A program made the translations under genes and the position numbers. The notes under the pieces were generated by a model. That model was not told the DNA's origin. It did no database searches and saw only the letters and a program-made list of their open reading frames with translations. Below, in pieces: positions 16,786 through 26,299 of a stretch of 64,000 nt of DNA. Source of the stretch: Virgibacillus_P tibetensis (lineage in GTDB: Bacteria > Bacillota > Bacilli > Bacillales > Amphibacillaceae); contig NZ_JARZFX010000002.1 in assembly GCF_036026595.1 (NCBI RefSeq), positions 248,001 through 312,000 of the forward strand, given 5' to 3'. Every line of letters begins with the position of its first letter. Within the stretch, counting starts at the first letter, position 1.

Positions 16786-18840
16786 TCATTCATTTGAATA
16801 CTTTTTAATAATGGTATAAGCTTCCTCAACTGTAGAAGCGTTTGTTAAAGCAGTTCTGTCCTCTTCTGAACCAGCTAGTTTCATCAGTTGCATTAACGCT
16901 TTCAAATGTTTCTGCTTATCCACTGCAGCGATAACAATCACTAAATTTATCGTATAATCTTCAGTGAAATTTACTCCCTCTTCCAATATGAGAAGACTCA
17001 TAGATACATCGTTTACACCTTCATCTGGCGCCGCATGCGGTATCGCTATATTCGGACCAATAACAATATAAGGGTCCTTTTCGCAATGCATAATCATTGC
17101 TTCCACATAATCGGGTTCAATATGTCCACTTTCAACTAACGGCTTTGCACTTGTCCGAATAGCCTCTTCCCAGGAGTCAACAGACTTTTTAAGTGTGACT
17201 TTATTCGGAGTGATCAACTCGCTTAAACTAGCGGTTGGGCGATCCAGTTGCTGATCTCTTACAGATGTACCCGTATCCGGATTGATATAGCCGAATAATT
17301 CCTTTGAAAGCTTCTGTTCGTCCTCAATCACAGCATGTTTCTTAACGATCTCTATTAAATCCTCCACATTTATATCAAATGGAATATACCCATGAAGTTC
17401 CATCATTACTTGTTTTCTCAACCGGTACTTTTCCTCTCGCTCAAGAAACGAGTTCGCAATAAATAACTTCTTTTCTGTCTCTAAGAAAATTGGTGAGAAG
17501 ACGATTTCATAGTCAAGGGAATATGTTTGGAATTCTCTAACTGATAATGAATCCAAAAATACGAATTCGGGAAACAAATCACGTAATTCACTAAGCATTA
17601 GTCTAGAAACGGAAACACCCTTTGGACAAACTACAATCGCTTTGACTTTTTCCTGAATACTGTCTCCCTGCCTAGTCAGCCACCCACCGATCAACATCGT
17701 AAGGTACGTTGTTTCACTCTCAGGTATTCTTGTTCCAATTAAATCCGAAAGTGGCGTAGTCGATTGTTTTACTAAGTGGTGCAACTCCTTAAATTCTTTA
17801 CTTACCATATCTTCATTATCATTTACTTCTGTAAGCTGATATTTAATTCGATAGTAGGCTGGTTTAACATGCAATAATAATTTATTTAGCAACTGCTCTT
17901 TATCTTGTAATAAGATACACGCTCTCTTCTCAAATAGTCGTAACATGTCATCAAGAGCTTGCAGCAAATTTGGGATTGTTTCTTCAGTCAAAAATTCTGA
18001 CCAATACACGTTTATTGTTAGAAGATGCAGTGTTATAAACATCCGCTCTTCCACTGGAATATCTTCAATGTCATATAAGATTTCCTCTGTTGCTAGATAT
18101 TCCTTTGTATCCGATAATTCTTCATACTTAATATAAAAAGAACTAATTTTTTTCCCTTGTTTAATTCTTCGTAATACGAGACTTAACGTATAAGGCATTG
18201 ATGTAATCTTCTCATCCGTAAATTTTAAATTTAACTTGTTCTCTACTTTATCGATTCGATTACTCAATTCACTAATCTCAGCTTCTTCAATATCAGCTAA
18301 CCTGCGTATCCAGCTTTCACCGTTATTCATATCCAGGATTTTAGAGGTTACTTGGGTCAGCAATTTCCGAATATGAAATTCCTTTCCTTCTAGTAGATAC
18401 CCAAACCGCCTGGAATACCGAATTGCTATTTCATAATCTGACACATAATCCTGGGCACGTTTCATATCACTAAGAATGGTATTTTTACTTACTTCCAGTT
18501 CACTTGTAAAATGAATCAGCGACAGTTCTTCATTACTTAATAGCATCATCACAATCATGTACACTCTTTGTTTTTCAGAAAGAATATTCATGTCAACCGG
18601 TGAAACATCCTGTTCAGTAAGCTTGGAAAAAATCTTGGGATCGATAATAAAATGTCCTTGTTTGGTTCTCTCAATTTCAGGAAGGTTCTTGTCTGTTAGC
18701 CAGTCGTTAATCTTATTAAAACTGTAACCAAGCTGTCTCCGTGTGATGTTGTATTTCTTTTCAACATCTTTACTGTTGATACTTGGATTATTGATTAACT
18801 CTTCTAGGATATTATTGCTTCGACCATCAAGCTGCATCAT
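16786..18840 (-). CDS. PRD-containing PTS-regulated transcriptional activator/antiterminator (BglG/MtlR type)
   Basis: 684-residue multidomain regulator: N-terminal winged helix-turn-helix (about 1-70; NSKDVEKKYNITRRQLGYS), a second Mga-like HTH (about 80-170), two PRD domains (about 185-390), a GatB-like IIB domain (KAIVVCPKGVSVSRLMLSEL) and a C-terminal IIA domain with the histidine in GPNIAIPHAAPDEGV. Such proteins activate their operon when the sugar is present and PRDs are phosphorylated by HPr but not by IIB. It heads the gat-like operon, with a cre box overlapping the likely promoter. A DNA-binding MtlR/LicR-like mode is more likely than RNA antitermination because an HTH, not a CAT domain, opens the protein. 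Confidence 0.85.
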   Translation of the reverse strand: MMQLDGRSNNILEELINNPSINSKDVEKKYNITRRQLGYSFNKINDWLTDKNLPEIERTKQGHFIIDPKIFSKLTEQDVSPVDMNILSEKQRVYMIVMMLLSNEELSLIHFTSELEVSKNTILSDMKRAQDYVSDYEIAIRYSRRFGYLLEGKEFHIRKLLTQVTSKILDMNNGESWIRRLADIEEAEISELSNRIDKVENKLNLKFTDEKITSMPYTLSLVLRRIKQGKKISSFYIKYEELSDTKEYLATEEILYDIEDIPVEERMFITLHLLTINVYWSEFLTEETIPNLLQALDDMLRLFEKRACILLQDKEQLLNKLLLHVKPAYYRIKYQLTEVNDNEDMVSKEFKELHHLVKQSTTPLSDLIGTRIPESETTYLTMLIGGWLTRQGDSIQEKVKAIVVCPKGVSVSRLMLSELRDLFPEFVFLDSLSVREFQTYSLDYEIVFSPIFLETEKKLFIANSFLEREEKYRLRKQVMMELHGYIPFDINVEDLIEIVKKHAVIEDEQKLSKELFGYINPDTGTSVRDQQLDRPTASLSELITPNKVTLKKSVDSWEEAIRTSAKPLVESGHIEPDYVEAMIMHCEKDPYIVIGPNIAIPHAAPDEGVNDVSMSLLILEEGVNFTEDYTINLVIVIAAVDKQKHLKALMQLMKLAGSEEDRTALTNASTVEEAYTIIKKYSNE

Positions 18841-18883
18841 AACCCTCCTTCGATATCTATTGTATCATCGTAATATATCTAAT

Positions 18884-18897
18884 TGAATACGTTTCCA
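18884..18897 (-). promoter_or_regulatory. cre box at the gat-like operon promoter
   Basis: TGAATACGTTTCCA agrees with the cre consensus at 12 of 14 positions. It adjoins a candidate -35 TTCAAT / 17 bases / -10 TACAAT on the minus strand, so CcpA bound here would block initiation of the PTS operon. Confidence 0.65.
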
Positions 18898-19080
18898 TCG
18901 CAATTTGTTGGTAATAGTTTGTACATCATTGTGATTTACATTCATAAATACATTCAGATTGACCTACCAGATATTTTATAACAGTAGCCAGCTATTAATC
19001 CCACAATCTATTTACTACCCTCATACCAGATGATAGAATAGATCAGTCAACAACATTTATCTGGAGAGGAATGAGCACCT

Positions 19081-19947
19081 ATGATTAAGAACAAATTTAA
19101 TAAAGTGACAATGGAATACTTTCAAATTATCATCGGGGCTACATTAGTCGGCCTTTCCTATAATATATTTTTACTGCCATCCAAGCTTGCAGCAGGTGGG
19201 ATTTCCGGAATTAGTACGATTCTATTTGAAGTCTATGCGGTAAGCCCTGCCTATACACAGTTTCTTATTAACATTCCGATCTTCATTCTTGGCTGGATTG
19301 CCATGGGAAAAGAATTTAGTTGGAAAACATTACTTGGTACGTTCTGGGTACCATTTATAATTTTTCTAAGTGCAAATATACCGTATACTGTTACCAATCC
19401 ATTACTAGGCGCAATCTATGGTGGTATCATTCTCGGAACAGGTCTTGGAATTGTTTATAAAGGAAGCGGATCTACTGGAGGAACAGCTGCGATTGCCCAG
19501 ATAGTGAAGAAATTCACGGGTCTGTCAAGTGGCTATTCGCAGTTAATTGTAGACGGTTTTGTTGTCGTTTCTTCTATTGTTGTGTTCAACCTGGAGCTAA
19601 CCCTGTTTGCTTTAATGTGTATATATATTACTAGTAAAACAATAGATATTGTCCAGTTACGCACATCAGCTTCTAAGCTGATCCTAATCATTACCGAGGA
19701 AGAAGATAAAATCCAAGAACTTATACGTGGTGGGATTGACCGGGGTTTAACTAAAGTACGTTCCGTCGGAGGCTATTCAAATACAGATAAAACGATGATT
19801 TTATGCGTTACCGAGCAGCAGGAAGCAGTTCAATTAAAACGAATTCTTCAAAAAGAAGTACCAACTACATTTGTTATATTTATAAACGCATCGGAGATAC
19901 TTGGACGAGGGTTTTCGTTGGAAAAATATTATGGACAGAAATTATAA
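19081..19947 (+). CDS. YitT family membrane protein (DUF161 + DUF2179)
   Basis: 288 residues: about five to six membrane segments (1-200), including the conserved LPSKLAAGGISGISTILFE and GSGSTGGTAAIAQI stretches, then a cytoplasmic DUF2179 domain (about 205-288) with LIRGGIDRGLTKVRSVGGYSNT. The family is widespread in Firmicutes, transport-like, of uncertain substrate. ATG 19081 follows GGAGAGG. It is transcribed divergently from the gat-like operon and ends in its own terminator. Confidence 0.88.
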   Translation: MIKNKFNKVTMEYFQIIIGATLVGLSYNIFLLPSKLAAGGISGISTILFEVYAVSPAYTQFLINIPIFILGWIAMGKEFSWKTLLGTFWVPFIIFLSANIPYTVTNPLLGAIYGGIILGTGLGIVYKGSGSTGGTAAIAQIVKKFTGLSSGYSQLIVDGFVVVSSIVVFNLELTLFALMCIYITSKTIDIVQLRTSASKLILIITEEEDKIQELIRGGIDRGLTKVRSVGGYSNTDKTMILCVTEQQEAVQLKRILQKEVPTTFVIFINASEILGRGFSLEKYYGQKL

Positions 19948-19960
19948 TATGTATAATAGT

Positions 19961-20004
19961 AGAAAAATCCTGCAGTGAGTACATCAGCTGCAGGATTTTT
20001 GTTT
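19961..20004. terminator. Terminator after the YitT-family gene
   Basis: AAAAATCCTGCAG and CTGCAGGATTTTT form a 13-bp perfect stem ending in a T-run; by symmetry it can also end minus-strand transcription of the ECF operon, which converges here. Confidence 0.85.
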
Positions 20005-20033
20005 ATTTATTTTTGAATTTATACATTTGTCTG

Positions 20034-20717
20034 TTACTTAAACAACCCATATTTTCTCTTAAACCGCTCCAATATCTTTATCCATGAAGCGCTGAATAGC
20101 AGCAGGAAAAATACGTTTGATAGTGCGTGGGCCAAATCAAACCCAAAGCTTGCACTGTAATAAAGTAGTATAGCTATCCAATTAACTTCTTGTATAACAC
20201 CAAGGATAAACCATAAATTCATGACCCAGCCAAACAGGAACCCAACAATCAAACCATACATACATCTGCCAATCATATTGGTCATAACCCAGCGTTTTTG
20301 CAGTAAACCAGCAATTAATCCAATCATTCCCCAGGAGTACATCTGCCATGGCGTCCACGGTCCTTGTCCTAGAAATAAATTTGATACAATCGCTGCTAAA
20401 ACACCAATTACGAAACCACTTTGTGGCCCCAGGGCGATGGCAGCGACAATAATGACAAATGTTGTTGGCTGAATGCTAGGCAACGAAGCAAACGGAACAC
20501 GGCTAACTGCTGCAATAGCACCTAATACAGCCAGCATTACCAACTCTCTGCTCGTTAATTTTTGATGAGTGAACCGGATCATAAACGGCATAAAGGAAGC
20601 GCTCATAATAAGTAGGCTTAACAGAATATAATGCTGTGTATTGAACAAGGTAAATCCGACGAGGACAACGAATAAAATGATGCTCAGAACTATTAGGAGT
20701 CCTTTTGTATTCTCCAT
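20034..20717 (-). CDS. ECF transporter S component, probable cobalamin (CbrT-like)
   Basis: 227-residue integral membrane substrate-binding (S) subunit with about six helices; RELVMLAVLGAIAAVSRVPFASLPSIQPTT and ALGPQSGFVIGVLAAIVSNLFLGQGPWTPWQM are the conserved S-component segments. It would bind the vitamin and dock on the EcfT/EcfA module encoded just upstream (25-base overlap with the ATPase gene). Cobalamin as substrate is inferred from the cobalamin riboswitch at the head of the operon and from the DUF4430 capture proteins; the S fold alone does not reveal its ligand. Confidence 0.82.
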   Translation of the reverse strand: MENTKGLLIVLSIILFVVLVGFTLFNTQHYILLSLLIMSASFMPFMIRFTHQKLTSRELVMLAVLGAIAAVSRVPFASLPSIQPTTFVIIVAAIALGPQSGFVIGVLAAIVSNLFLGQGPWTPWQMYSWGMIGLIAGLLQKRWVMTNMIGRCMYGLIVGFLFGWVMNLWFILGVIQEVNWIAILLYYSASFGFDLAHALSNVFFLLLFSASWIKILERFKRKYGLFK

Positions 20718-22345
20718 CTTTGCCGTGCCTCCTCTAACGTCACAACAGAAGGAGCATTACCTTGACGAGTTATCCGGTTCATAACTGTTGTGTAATAAGT
20801 ATTCTCATGAAAAAAGGCCCTTGTATTCTCTGTTATTGTTATTTCCCCCTGAAATATCATGCTGCACCTTGTTGCATAACTGGCAGCGAACTCCACATCA
20901 TGGGTCACCATAATAATTGTCAAACCTTCTTTGGTCAGTTCTGATACTAATTTTCCAAAGTTAATTTTGAATGCAGGATCCATCCCTTTTGTCGGTTCAT
21001 CCAAGAGCAAGATCGTCGGTTTTATTAATAAAGCTCCAATTAACGCTGCTTTTTGTAATTCTCCACCACTTAAATCATGGGGGTGACGATCTTTTAAATG
21101 TGTTAGCTGAAATTTTTTTAAGAGATGCTTGATAGATGCCTCTCCATTTTGCAGTCTATGCAACTTCACAAGATATCTGTATTCTTCCAGTATGGTATCT
21201 TGTAAGAAAAATAAAATAGGGTTTTGCGGGAGATAGCTGATAAAAGTGGAATTGATTTTTTTCATTTTCTTTCCTTTATACATTATGGATCCATGCTGAG
21301 ACTTTAAAATACCACTGATTATTTTTAACAGTGTTGATTTTCCGGTACCATTGGCTCCTAAAACTGCCAGCCACTCACCTTGTAAAACCGAAAGAGATAA
21401 GTTATTTAAAACGGGAGTCGTATGTTTAGCATACTGAAAATCTATTTCTTTTACCTCAAGTATTGACTCAGCAGTCGTAGGGTTTTCATTTTCAACATTA
21501 TCATTTGCTGTAACTACTTGTTCTTCCAGCCACTGCTTCGCTTCTTTTACCGTAAGAGGAATGTTTTCAGGTAGGTAGTCTTGGTCATGATCTAAATACA
21601 CCCGTGAAGCACTTGGTAAAAAGCTGGACATTGTTTGGTGATTTGCAAGTTTACCAACAACATTTCTTGGTTGATCAAAGGTTGCAATCTTACCATTTTC
21701 CAGCAGGATTACCCGATCAGCAATAGCGAATAACTCCTCCAGGCGATGTTCCACAATGACAATTGTTATTCCAAACTCATCATTCAACCGTTCTAGCGTA
21801 TGAATAAATTCCTTTGCAGCTATTGGGTCGAGCTGGGCTGTAGGTTCATCCAGCAGAAGAATCGTCGGATCCAATAGAAGAATAGAAGCTAAATTTACCA
21901 ACTGTTTTTCCCCACCAGACAGTTCACTCGTCTTCTTGACCAGCAAATGATTCAACCCGAAATAGTGAACCATTTCAGCAATTTTCTTCCGCATTTCTGC
22001 AGTGGAATACCCCATATTTTCAAGTCCGAATAACAGCTCTTCCATTACAGTGTCCATAACAATTTGGTTTTCCGGATCCTGAAACACCATCCCAATTTCC
22101 TTTGCCCTGACAAACGGACTATATACTTCCATTGCGTCACCCTTAAAAAAGAAGCGACCCTGCTTATTACCGTGGGGAGCTATATCCTGTTTTATTAGTC
22201 GCAATAAGGTGGATTTACCACTACCCGATGCACCGCAAAGTACGATAAACTCACCTTTTTCAATGGAAAAATGAACATCATCGATTACGTTTACCTCCGA
22301 TTCTGGAAAGGTAAAACTCACATTTTCCGCTGATAATATTTCCAT
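20693..22345 (-). CDS. ECF transporter duplicated ATPase (fused EcfA-EcfA')
   Basis: 550-residue cytoplasmic protein with two ABC ATPase domains in tandem. Domain 1 (about 1-245): Walker A GASGSGKST, signature LSGGEKQ, Walker B LLLDEPTAQLDP, H-loop VEHR. Domain 2 (about 295-530): Walker A GANGTGKST, Q-loop LPQNPILFF, signature LSGGELQ, Walker B LLLDEPTKGMDP, H-loop THD. All catalytic motifs are intact in both halves. It energises vitamin uptake. The gene overlaps the EcfT gene by 28 bases upstream and the S-component gene by 25 bases downstream, so the three are coupled. Confidence 0.92.
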   Translation of the reverse strand: MEILSAENVSFTFPESEVNVIDDVHFSIEKGEFIVLCGASGSGKSTLLRLIKQDIAPHGNKQGRFFFKGDAMEVYSPFVRAKEIGMVFQDPENQIVMDTVMEELLFGLENMGYSTAEMRKKIAEMVHYFGLNHLLVKKTSELSGGEKQLVNLASILLLDPTILLLDEPTAQLDPIAAKEFIHTLERLNDEFGITIVIVEHRLEELFAIADRVILLENGKIATFDQPRNVVGKLANHQTMSSFLPSASRVYLDHDQDYLPENIPLTVKEAKQWLEEQVVTANDNVENENPTTAESILEVKEIDFQYAKHTTPVLNNLSLSVLQGEWLAVLGANGTGKSTLLKIISGILKSQHGSIMYKGKKMKKINSTFISYLPQNPILFFLQDTILEEYRYLVKLHRLQNGEASIKHLLKKFQLTHLKDRHPHDLSGGELQKAALIGALLIKPTILLLDEPTKGMDPAFKINFGKLVSELTKEGLTIIMVTHDVEFAASYATRCSMIFQGEITITENTRAFFHENTYYTTVMNRITRQGNAPSVVTLEEARQRWRIQKDS

Positions 22346-23202
22346 TTGACTACCTCCTTACCTTCAGCCCATACCGGAAAACCAATGAGCATTATCCAAA
22401 TAATGAAATAAAACCATTCCCTCTCAATCAGGCCCATTGACTCCAGAACAGGTAACAGCATCAACACACCGTCACCAAGCCACCAGCCATAAATGACCAA
22501 GGAAGCAATGCTAACCAAACAGCAGCCAGCGATCCAGTCCTGTCGTTTCATATAGAATGCTTGATAATTACTTCTTCGCCGCAGACCATAACCCCTTGCA
22601 GTCATGGAATCAGCTGCTTGAATGGAATTTTCAAGCGCTCCGGTCAAAATCATCTGCAGGAGTAACATGCCATTTTTAACCCGATTCCGAATAGATCCTT
22701 TTCGTACAGATAAGCCCTTAACTTCCTGTATATTCTCCATATCTGTAAGTTTCCTGCGCAAAAGAGGGACAAATCGCATTGAAAGCATCGTTAAAAGTGC
22801 CCATTGCTTAGATACGCTTGAAAATAAATACAGAAATTTATCGGCTGTCATTACGATGTTAAATGTGATGAACATTGTTAAAATACCAGCCAGGGTTAAT
22901 GCGATCATTACACCTTGGATGAGCGCCTCCAGCATAACCTGGTTATTAAAAAGATAGAATAAAATATGATTTCCTCTTCGATTAAACAGGGGAGTCAGTA
23001 CTAGGATGAAAATGCTCATTACCGTGATCATCCAAGCCCATTTTTTTAATTGAGTACCTCTATCAAGCAAAAAATTATAAACGATAATCAGGGAAACACC
23101 GGTCGCTAAAAACAGGGGGTGCTGATATAACATAAAGCCTGCAATAGCAAGAATATAATAGAGTAATACTATAAAAGGATGGAAAGATCGAATACCTCTC
23201 AT
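22318..23202 (-). CDS. ECF transporter T component
   Basis: 294-residue transmembrane coupling subunit. Helical N-terminal half, then the cytoplasmic coupling helices with the EcfT signature QAADSMTARGYGLRRR (the ARG motif that contacts the ATPase). It links the S component to the double ATPase. It starts 3 bases from the DUF4430 lipoprotein gene and overlaps the ATPase gene, confirming one transcript from capture proteins to transporter. Confidence 0.9.
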   Translation of the reverse strand: MRGIRSFHPFIVLLYYILAIAGFMLYQHPLFLATGVSLIIVYNFLLDRGTQLKKWAWMITVMSIFILVLTPLFNRRGNHILFYLFNNQVMLEALIQGVMIALTLAGILTMFITFNIVMTADKFLYLFSSVSKQWALLTMLSMRFVPLLRRKLTDMENIQEVKGLSVRKGSIRNRVKNGMLLLQMILTGALENSIQAADSMTARGYGLRRRSNYQAFYMKRQDWIAGCCLVSIASLVIYGWWLGDGVLMLLPVLESMGLIEREWFYFIIWIMLIGFPVWAEGKEVVKWKYYQRKM

Positions 23203-23204
23203 CT

Positions 23205-24059
23205 CTAGTTACCTTCATTTGTCTCTTCCAAATAATTGACCGTATAATTCCAGTTTACCGTATGCCCTTCTTCTACTGGATAAGCTCCTGCACTTCTGTC
23301 AATTAGTCCCCCGTTGACTCGAACATGCCATCCACTATAAAATCCCTCGTCAAATTCATATAAATTGTCAATCCCTTCTACATAGGCAGTAGAGTTCGCC
23401 CCTCTAACGCTGTATTGAATCCCTTTTTCCTTCAAAATTCGAATTGTTACATCAAGTGCCGTATCCCCATCTTCAACAGAAACTTTGGTTGCAGGTAATA
23501 TTACTCCTTTTACATCCCCGGTTGTAATGGAAACAGTCACTGTTTTCTTCGGTTGTTTTGGCTCCTCCTTCTGCTTTTCTTCCGTTTCCTCTTTCGGTTT
23601 TTCCTTTGGCGTTTCCTTCGCAGTATCAGCTTGTTTTTTTGTTTGTTTTGATTGCTCTGTTTGTTTTTCATTTTTTGTTGTCGTATTCTTTTCTTTATTT
23701 ACTGAAGAACCTTCAGTTGTACCTGCGCCACTTTTACTGAAGTTATTACCCGCTGTCTGTTCTTTTTGATTTGATGGTTTCTTTTCGTTATCTTTACCAG
23801 ACGAATCCTCTATCTCATTTACGCCTGAATCCTTTGATTCTTTCGTACCATCTGACTGATTCAATTCTTGCTCCTGCTTTTCATCGATGCCATTTCCATC
23901 ATCTTCACTTTCAGGCGTAAGCTCTGGATGTTCCTCTGATGTTACATCAGTTTCTGAAGTAGCTGCTCTTTCCTCAATTGGCTTAACCTCATCCTTTATA
24001 CAACCTATGGTTAATAAAAGGAATAATAGGATAAGCATAAAACGTAGAATGCGGTTCAT
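23205..24059 (-). CDS. DUF4430 lipoprotein, candidate cobalamin relay protein
   Basis: About 284 residues. Lipoprotein signal with lipobox LTIGC, then some 165 residues of low-complexity Glu/Lys/Ser/Thr linker, then one C-terminal DUF4430 domain (about the last 95 residues; TALDVTIRILKEKGIQYSV and FYSGWHVRVNGGLIDRSAGA). DUF4430 is the fold of the beta domain of transcobalamin and intrinsic factor. The long charged linker would let the membrane-tethered domain reach through the cell wall. The start is uncertain: ATG 24059 gives a proper signal peptide but AAAGGAG is 16 bases away; a GTG at 24074 lies too close to that site. It lies between the wall-anchored protein and the ECF genes. Confidence 0.8.
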   Translation of the reverse strand: MNRILRFMLILLFLLLTIGCIKDEVKPIEERAATSETDVTSEEHPELTPESEDDGNGIDEKQEQELNQSDGTKESKDSGVNEIEDSSGKDNEKKPSNQKEQTAGNNFSKSGAGTTEGSSVNKEKNTTTKNEKQTEQSKQTKKQADTAKETPKEKPKEETEEKQKEEPKQPKKTVTVSITTGDVKGVILPATKVSVEDGDTALDVTIRILKEKGIQYSVRGANSTAYVEGIDNLYEFDEGFYSGWHVRVNGGLIDRSAGAYPVEEGHTVNWNYTVNYLEETNEGN

Positions 24060-24127
24060 AGTAGCAGATTTCACTCTCCTTTTTAAAATGGATAAGGGGT
24101 AATCTATCGCTAGACTACCCATGCTAT

Positions 24128-26155
24128 CTATCCGTTTATTATTTTCCTGCGTTTAATGAAAAGCAATAAGGCTCCACTGATGATCAGTACTGCTCCAATA
24201 GCCAGCAGATTGTACATCGTAGTTGCAGTATCGGGTAACTTTTCACCAGTCTTATCGCTATTATTTTTGTTAACTATGTTCTCATTTGTTTCATCTGTTT
24301 CACTTTTATTCTTTTCTTCTTCTTTACCTGTAACATCTTTATCTGATCCTTCATCTTCTTTATCCTCATTTTTGAGTTCACCAGCATTAACAGCGTTTTC
24401 CGGAACATCTGTTTCCGGGTTTTCTGGTTTAGTTCCTTCTTCCTCTTCTTCCTTTACAGGTAATGGAAATTGATACACCAAGCCACTCTGATTAACATAT
24501 TTCTTATAGGCAACCAGGGCTAATAATGCTTGTTGAGTTGACATTGAATACGATTGAGAATCATCCAAGAGATGCATAAATCCACCGTCATCGTGCTTGA
24601 ATTTCACTAAATGCTGCAGTAAGTTTCCACCTTCTTTTGTAAATGCTGCACTGGTTGGATCGATACCTACAGATACAAGACCAACGATAACCTGTGATAC
24701 GGATTCACTTGAATCGCCACCATTCCATTGATCGGTATAGCCACTTGTGTCATCTTGTCCCTCTGATAAATAAGCAACTGCCTCATCGATAGCGGTTTTC
24801 ACTCTTCCATCATCCTGGTATGGTGCTAAAGCTGCTAACGCCATCCCAGTAATATCTGGACTTGGAGTACTTCCAAAAAATGACCAACCTCCACCTTCTA
24901 CCTTATCTCCATTAGCTAGAATAGTCTCAACCAGGCGTTTTCTAACTTCTGTCGGGGCCTCATAGTTTCCACTGTCTAACGCCAATAAGCCATAAATTGC
25001 TGCATTGATTGCCGGGGTTTCCAGATGTGCATGGTGGATGAGTTTATCCACTAAATCGTAACCTGCAATAGAGGTAGGGTCAGCACCTGCAGCTGAAAGC
25101 CCAATAATTACTTTTTCTAAATCAAATATGTTACGGAACTCTCCATCGAGTTCTATTACTTTTTCTTCCACACTCGTAATATAGGAAGCTGGAATAGCCT
25201 GATCTGTATGTGCTACCCCCCATATCCACCATTCACTTCCATAAATTAAATCAATGTTATTGGTAGTAAAATAGTTCATAACCTCATCTATGTTAGTTTG
25301 AATGAATGCTTCGGTTACGAGAGGGTATGTGGATTCAACTGACTTTTCGGTATAGCTTGCTTCCTCGTCTTCTACCTTCTCCTCTTGTTCTTCCTTAGGC
25401 GTGTCTTTTTCTACCTTGTCCTCTTCAAACGTTTGAACCGTCAGTCGGACATGGTCCCCCTCTTTCAGTGGATGGGCTACGATACTTGTTCCTATCGATT
25501 GATCATTTATAGCGATATTCCAATAATCATTCGCTCCTAGCTCTGTCTCCCCAACGTTATTAATAAAAGTAAAATAAGTGTCATTAATTGATGCATCAAG
25601 TATTACATTACTTTCCTTGGCAGCCTGGTACAAGCCATCATACGCGCTTGCTCCATCAACTACGTTAACTTTCATTTCCGGTATGACAGCGGTACCATTT
25701 ATATCAACCACTGTAACAGTGCTGGTGATCTCCGGGAAAAAATTATCCTTATCACTTAATGCAAAAACGATATGTTCCCCTTCAGTTACCTTGTAGGAGG
25801 ATGCGCCTACTTCAGTAGCTTTCCCCATGACAATCATTGACCAAAAAAGCGGGTCTGCTTGTTGAACCTCCCCAATAGCCGTTACCACATTTCCAAAATC
25901 ATATTCATCATATTCGATCTCCATACCATGTGCTGTGACTGCTGATTGCAGGACATCGAATGCCGTTTCATCCTGCTTGAAGCCAATTGCTGTTAAGGGA
26001 AGCACATTGTCCCCATTTTCGTCAATTGCCATAATAGTAACTGCATTTTCAAGCGTTTGTGCATGACCGACTTCTGGCTGCAATAACATCAGATTTCCTA
26101 AAAATAGTAGTACTGAAAAAAGAATTGCTAAAGGCCGTAACATAGTTCTTTTCAT
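24128..26155 (-). CDS. Cell-wall-anchored transcobalamin-like protein (2x DUF4430, alpha/alpha-barrel, LPXTG)
   Basis: 675 residues. Signal peptide (1-32); two DUF4430 domains (about 37-135 and 145-242; TAFDVLQSAV, FWSMIVMG, YWNIAIND); acidic linker; a helical-repeat region (about 280-562) with GGGWSFFGSTPSPDITGMALAALAPYQ-type repeats as in squalene cyclase/prenyltransferase alpha-alpha barrels; charged linker; sorting signal LPDTA (640-644), membrane helix and KRRK tail. Combining an alpha/alpha barrel with DUF4430 is the architecture of vertebrate intrinsic factor and transcobalamin, in reversed order. First gene after a cobalamin riboswitch, so a surface B12 binder is inferred. ATG 26155 has GGGGGA upstream; the longer reading begins inside the riboswitch terminator. 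Confidence 0.85.
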   Translation of the reverse strand: MKRTMLRPLAILFSVLLFLGNLMLLQPEVGHAQTLENAVTIMAIDENGDNVLPLTAIGFKQDETAFDVLQSAVTAHGMEIEYDEYDFGNVVTAIGEVQQADPLFWSMIVMGKATEVGASSYKVTEGEHIVFALSDKDNFFPEITSTVTVVDINGTAVIPEMKVNVVDGASAYDGLYQAAKESNVILDASINDTYFTFINNVGETELGANDYWNIAINDQSIGTSIVAHPLKEGDHVRLTVQTFEEDKVEKDTPKEEQEEKVEDEEASYTEKSVESTYPLVTEAFIQTNIDEVMNYFTTNNIDLIYGSEWWIWGVAHTDQAIPASYITSVEEKVIELDGEFRNIFDLEKVIIGLSAAGADPTSIAGYDLVDKLIHHAHLETPAINAAIYGLLALDSGNYEAPTEVRKRLVETILANGDKVEGGGWSFFGSTPSPDITGMALAALAPYQDDGRVKTAIDEAVAYLSEGQDDTSGYTDQWNGGDSSESVSQVIVGLVSVGIDPTSAAFTKEGGNLLQHLVKFKHDDGGFMHLLDDSQSYSMSTQQALLALVAYKKYVNQSGLVYQFPLPVKEEEEEGTKPENPETDVPENAVNAGELKNEDKEDEGSDKDVTGKEEEKNKSETDETNENIVNKNNSDKTGEKLPDTATTMYNLLAIGAVLIISGALLLFIKRRKIING

Positions 26156-26187
26156 ACGTAATTCCCCCATTTTCATGTTTTTCCCAT

Positions 26188-26219
26188 TAAAAAATACATC
26201 CCTTAACGAAGAGATGTAT
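26188..26219 (-). terminator. Intrinsic terminator of the cobalamin riboswitch
   Basis: On the minus strand ATACATCTC (26219-26211) pairs with GGGATGTAT (26202-26194) around an 8-base loop and runs into TTTTTT. It lies between the aptamer and the start codon at 26155. A GATACAT stretch upstream (about 26249) could pair with the 3' arm and act as antiterminator. Confidence 0.8.
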
Positions 26220-26299
26220 AGTGAATGCACTACGCGAATTATTATTATGTATCATAAATTAAACATGCGCTGGCACACCTCCCTATCCGCGTAGGTTGA

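Noticed and set aside
23485..23769. Open frames on the plus strand opposite the DUF4430 lipoprotein linker
   Set aside because: They are antisense translations of a low-complexity Glu/Lys/Thr-rich region, giving Phe/Ser/Val-rich nonsense.
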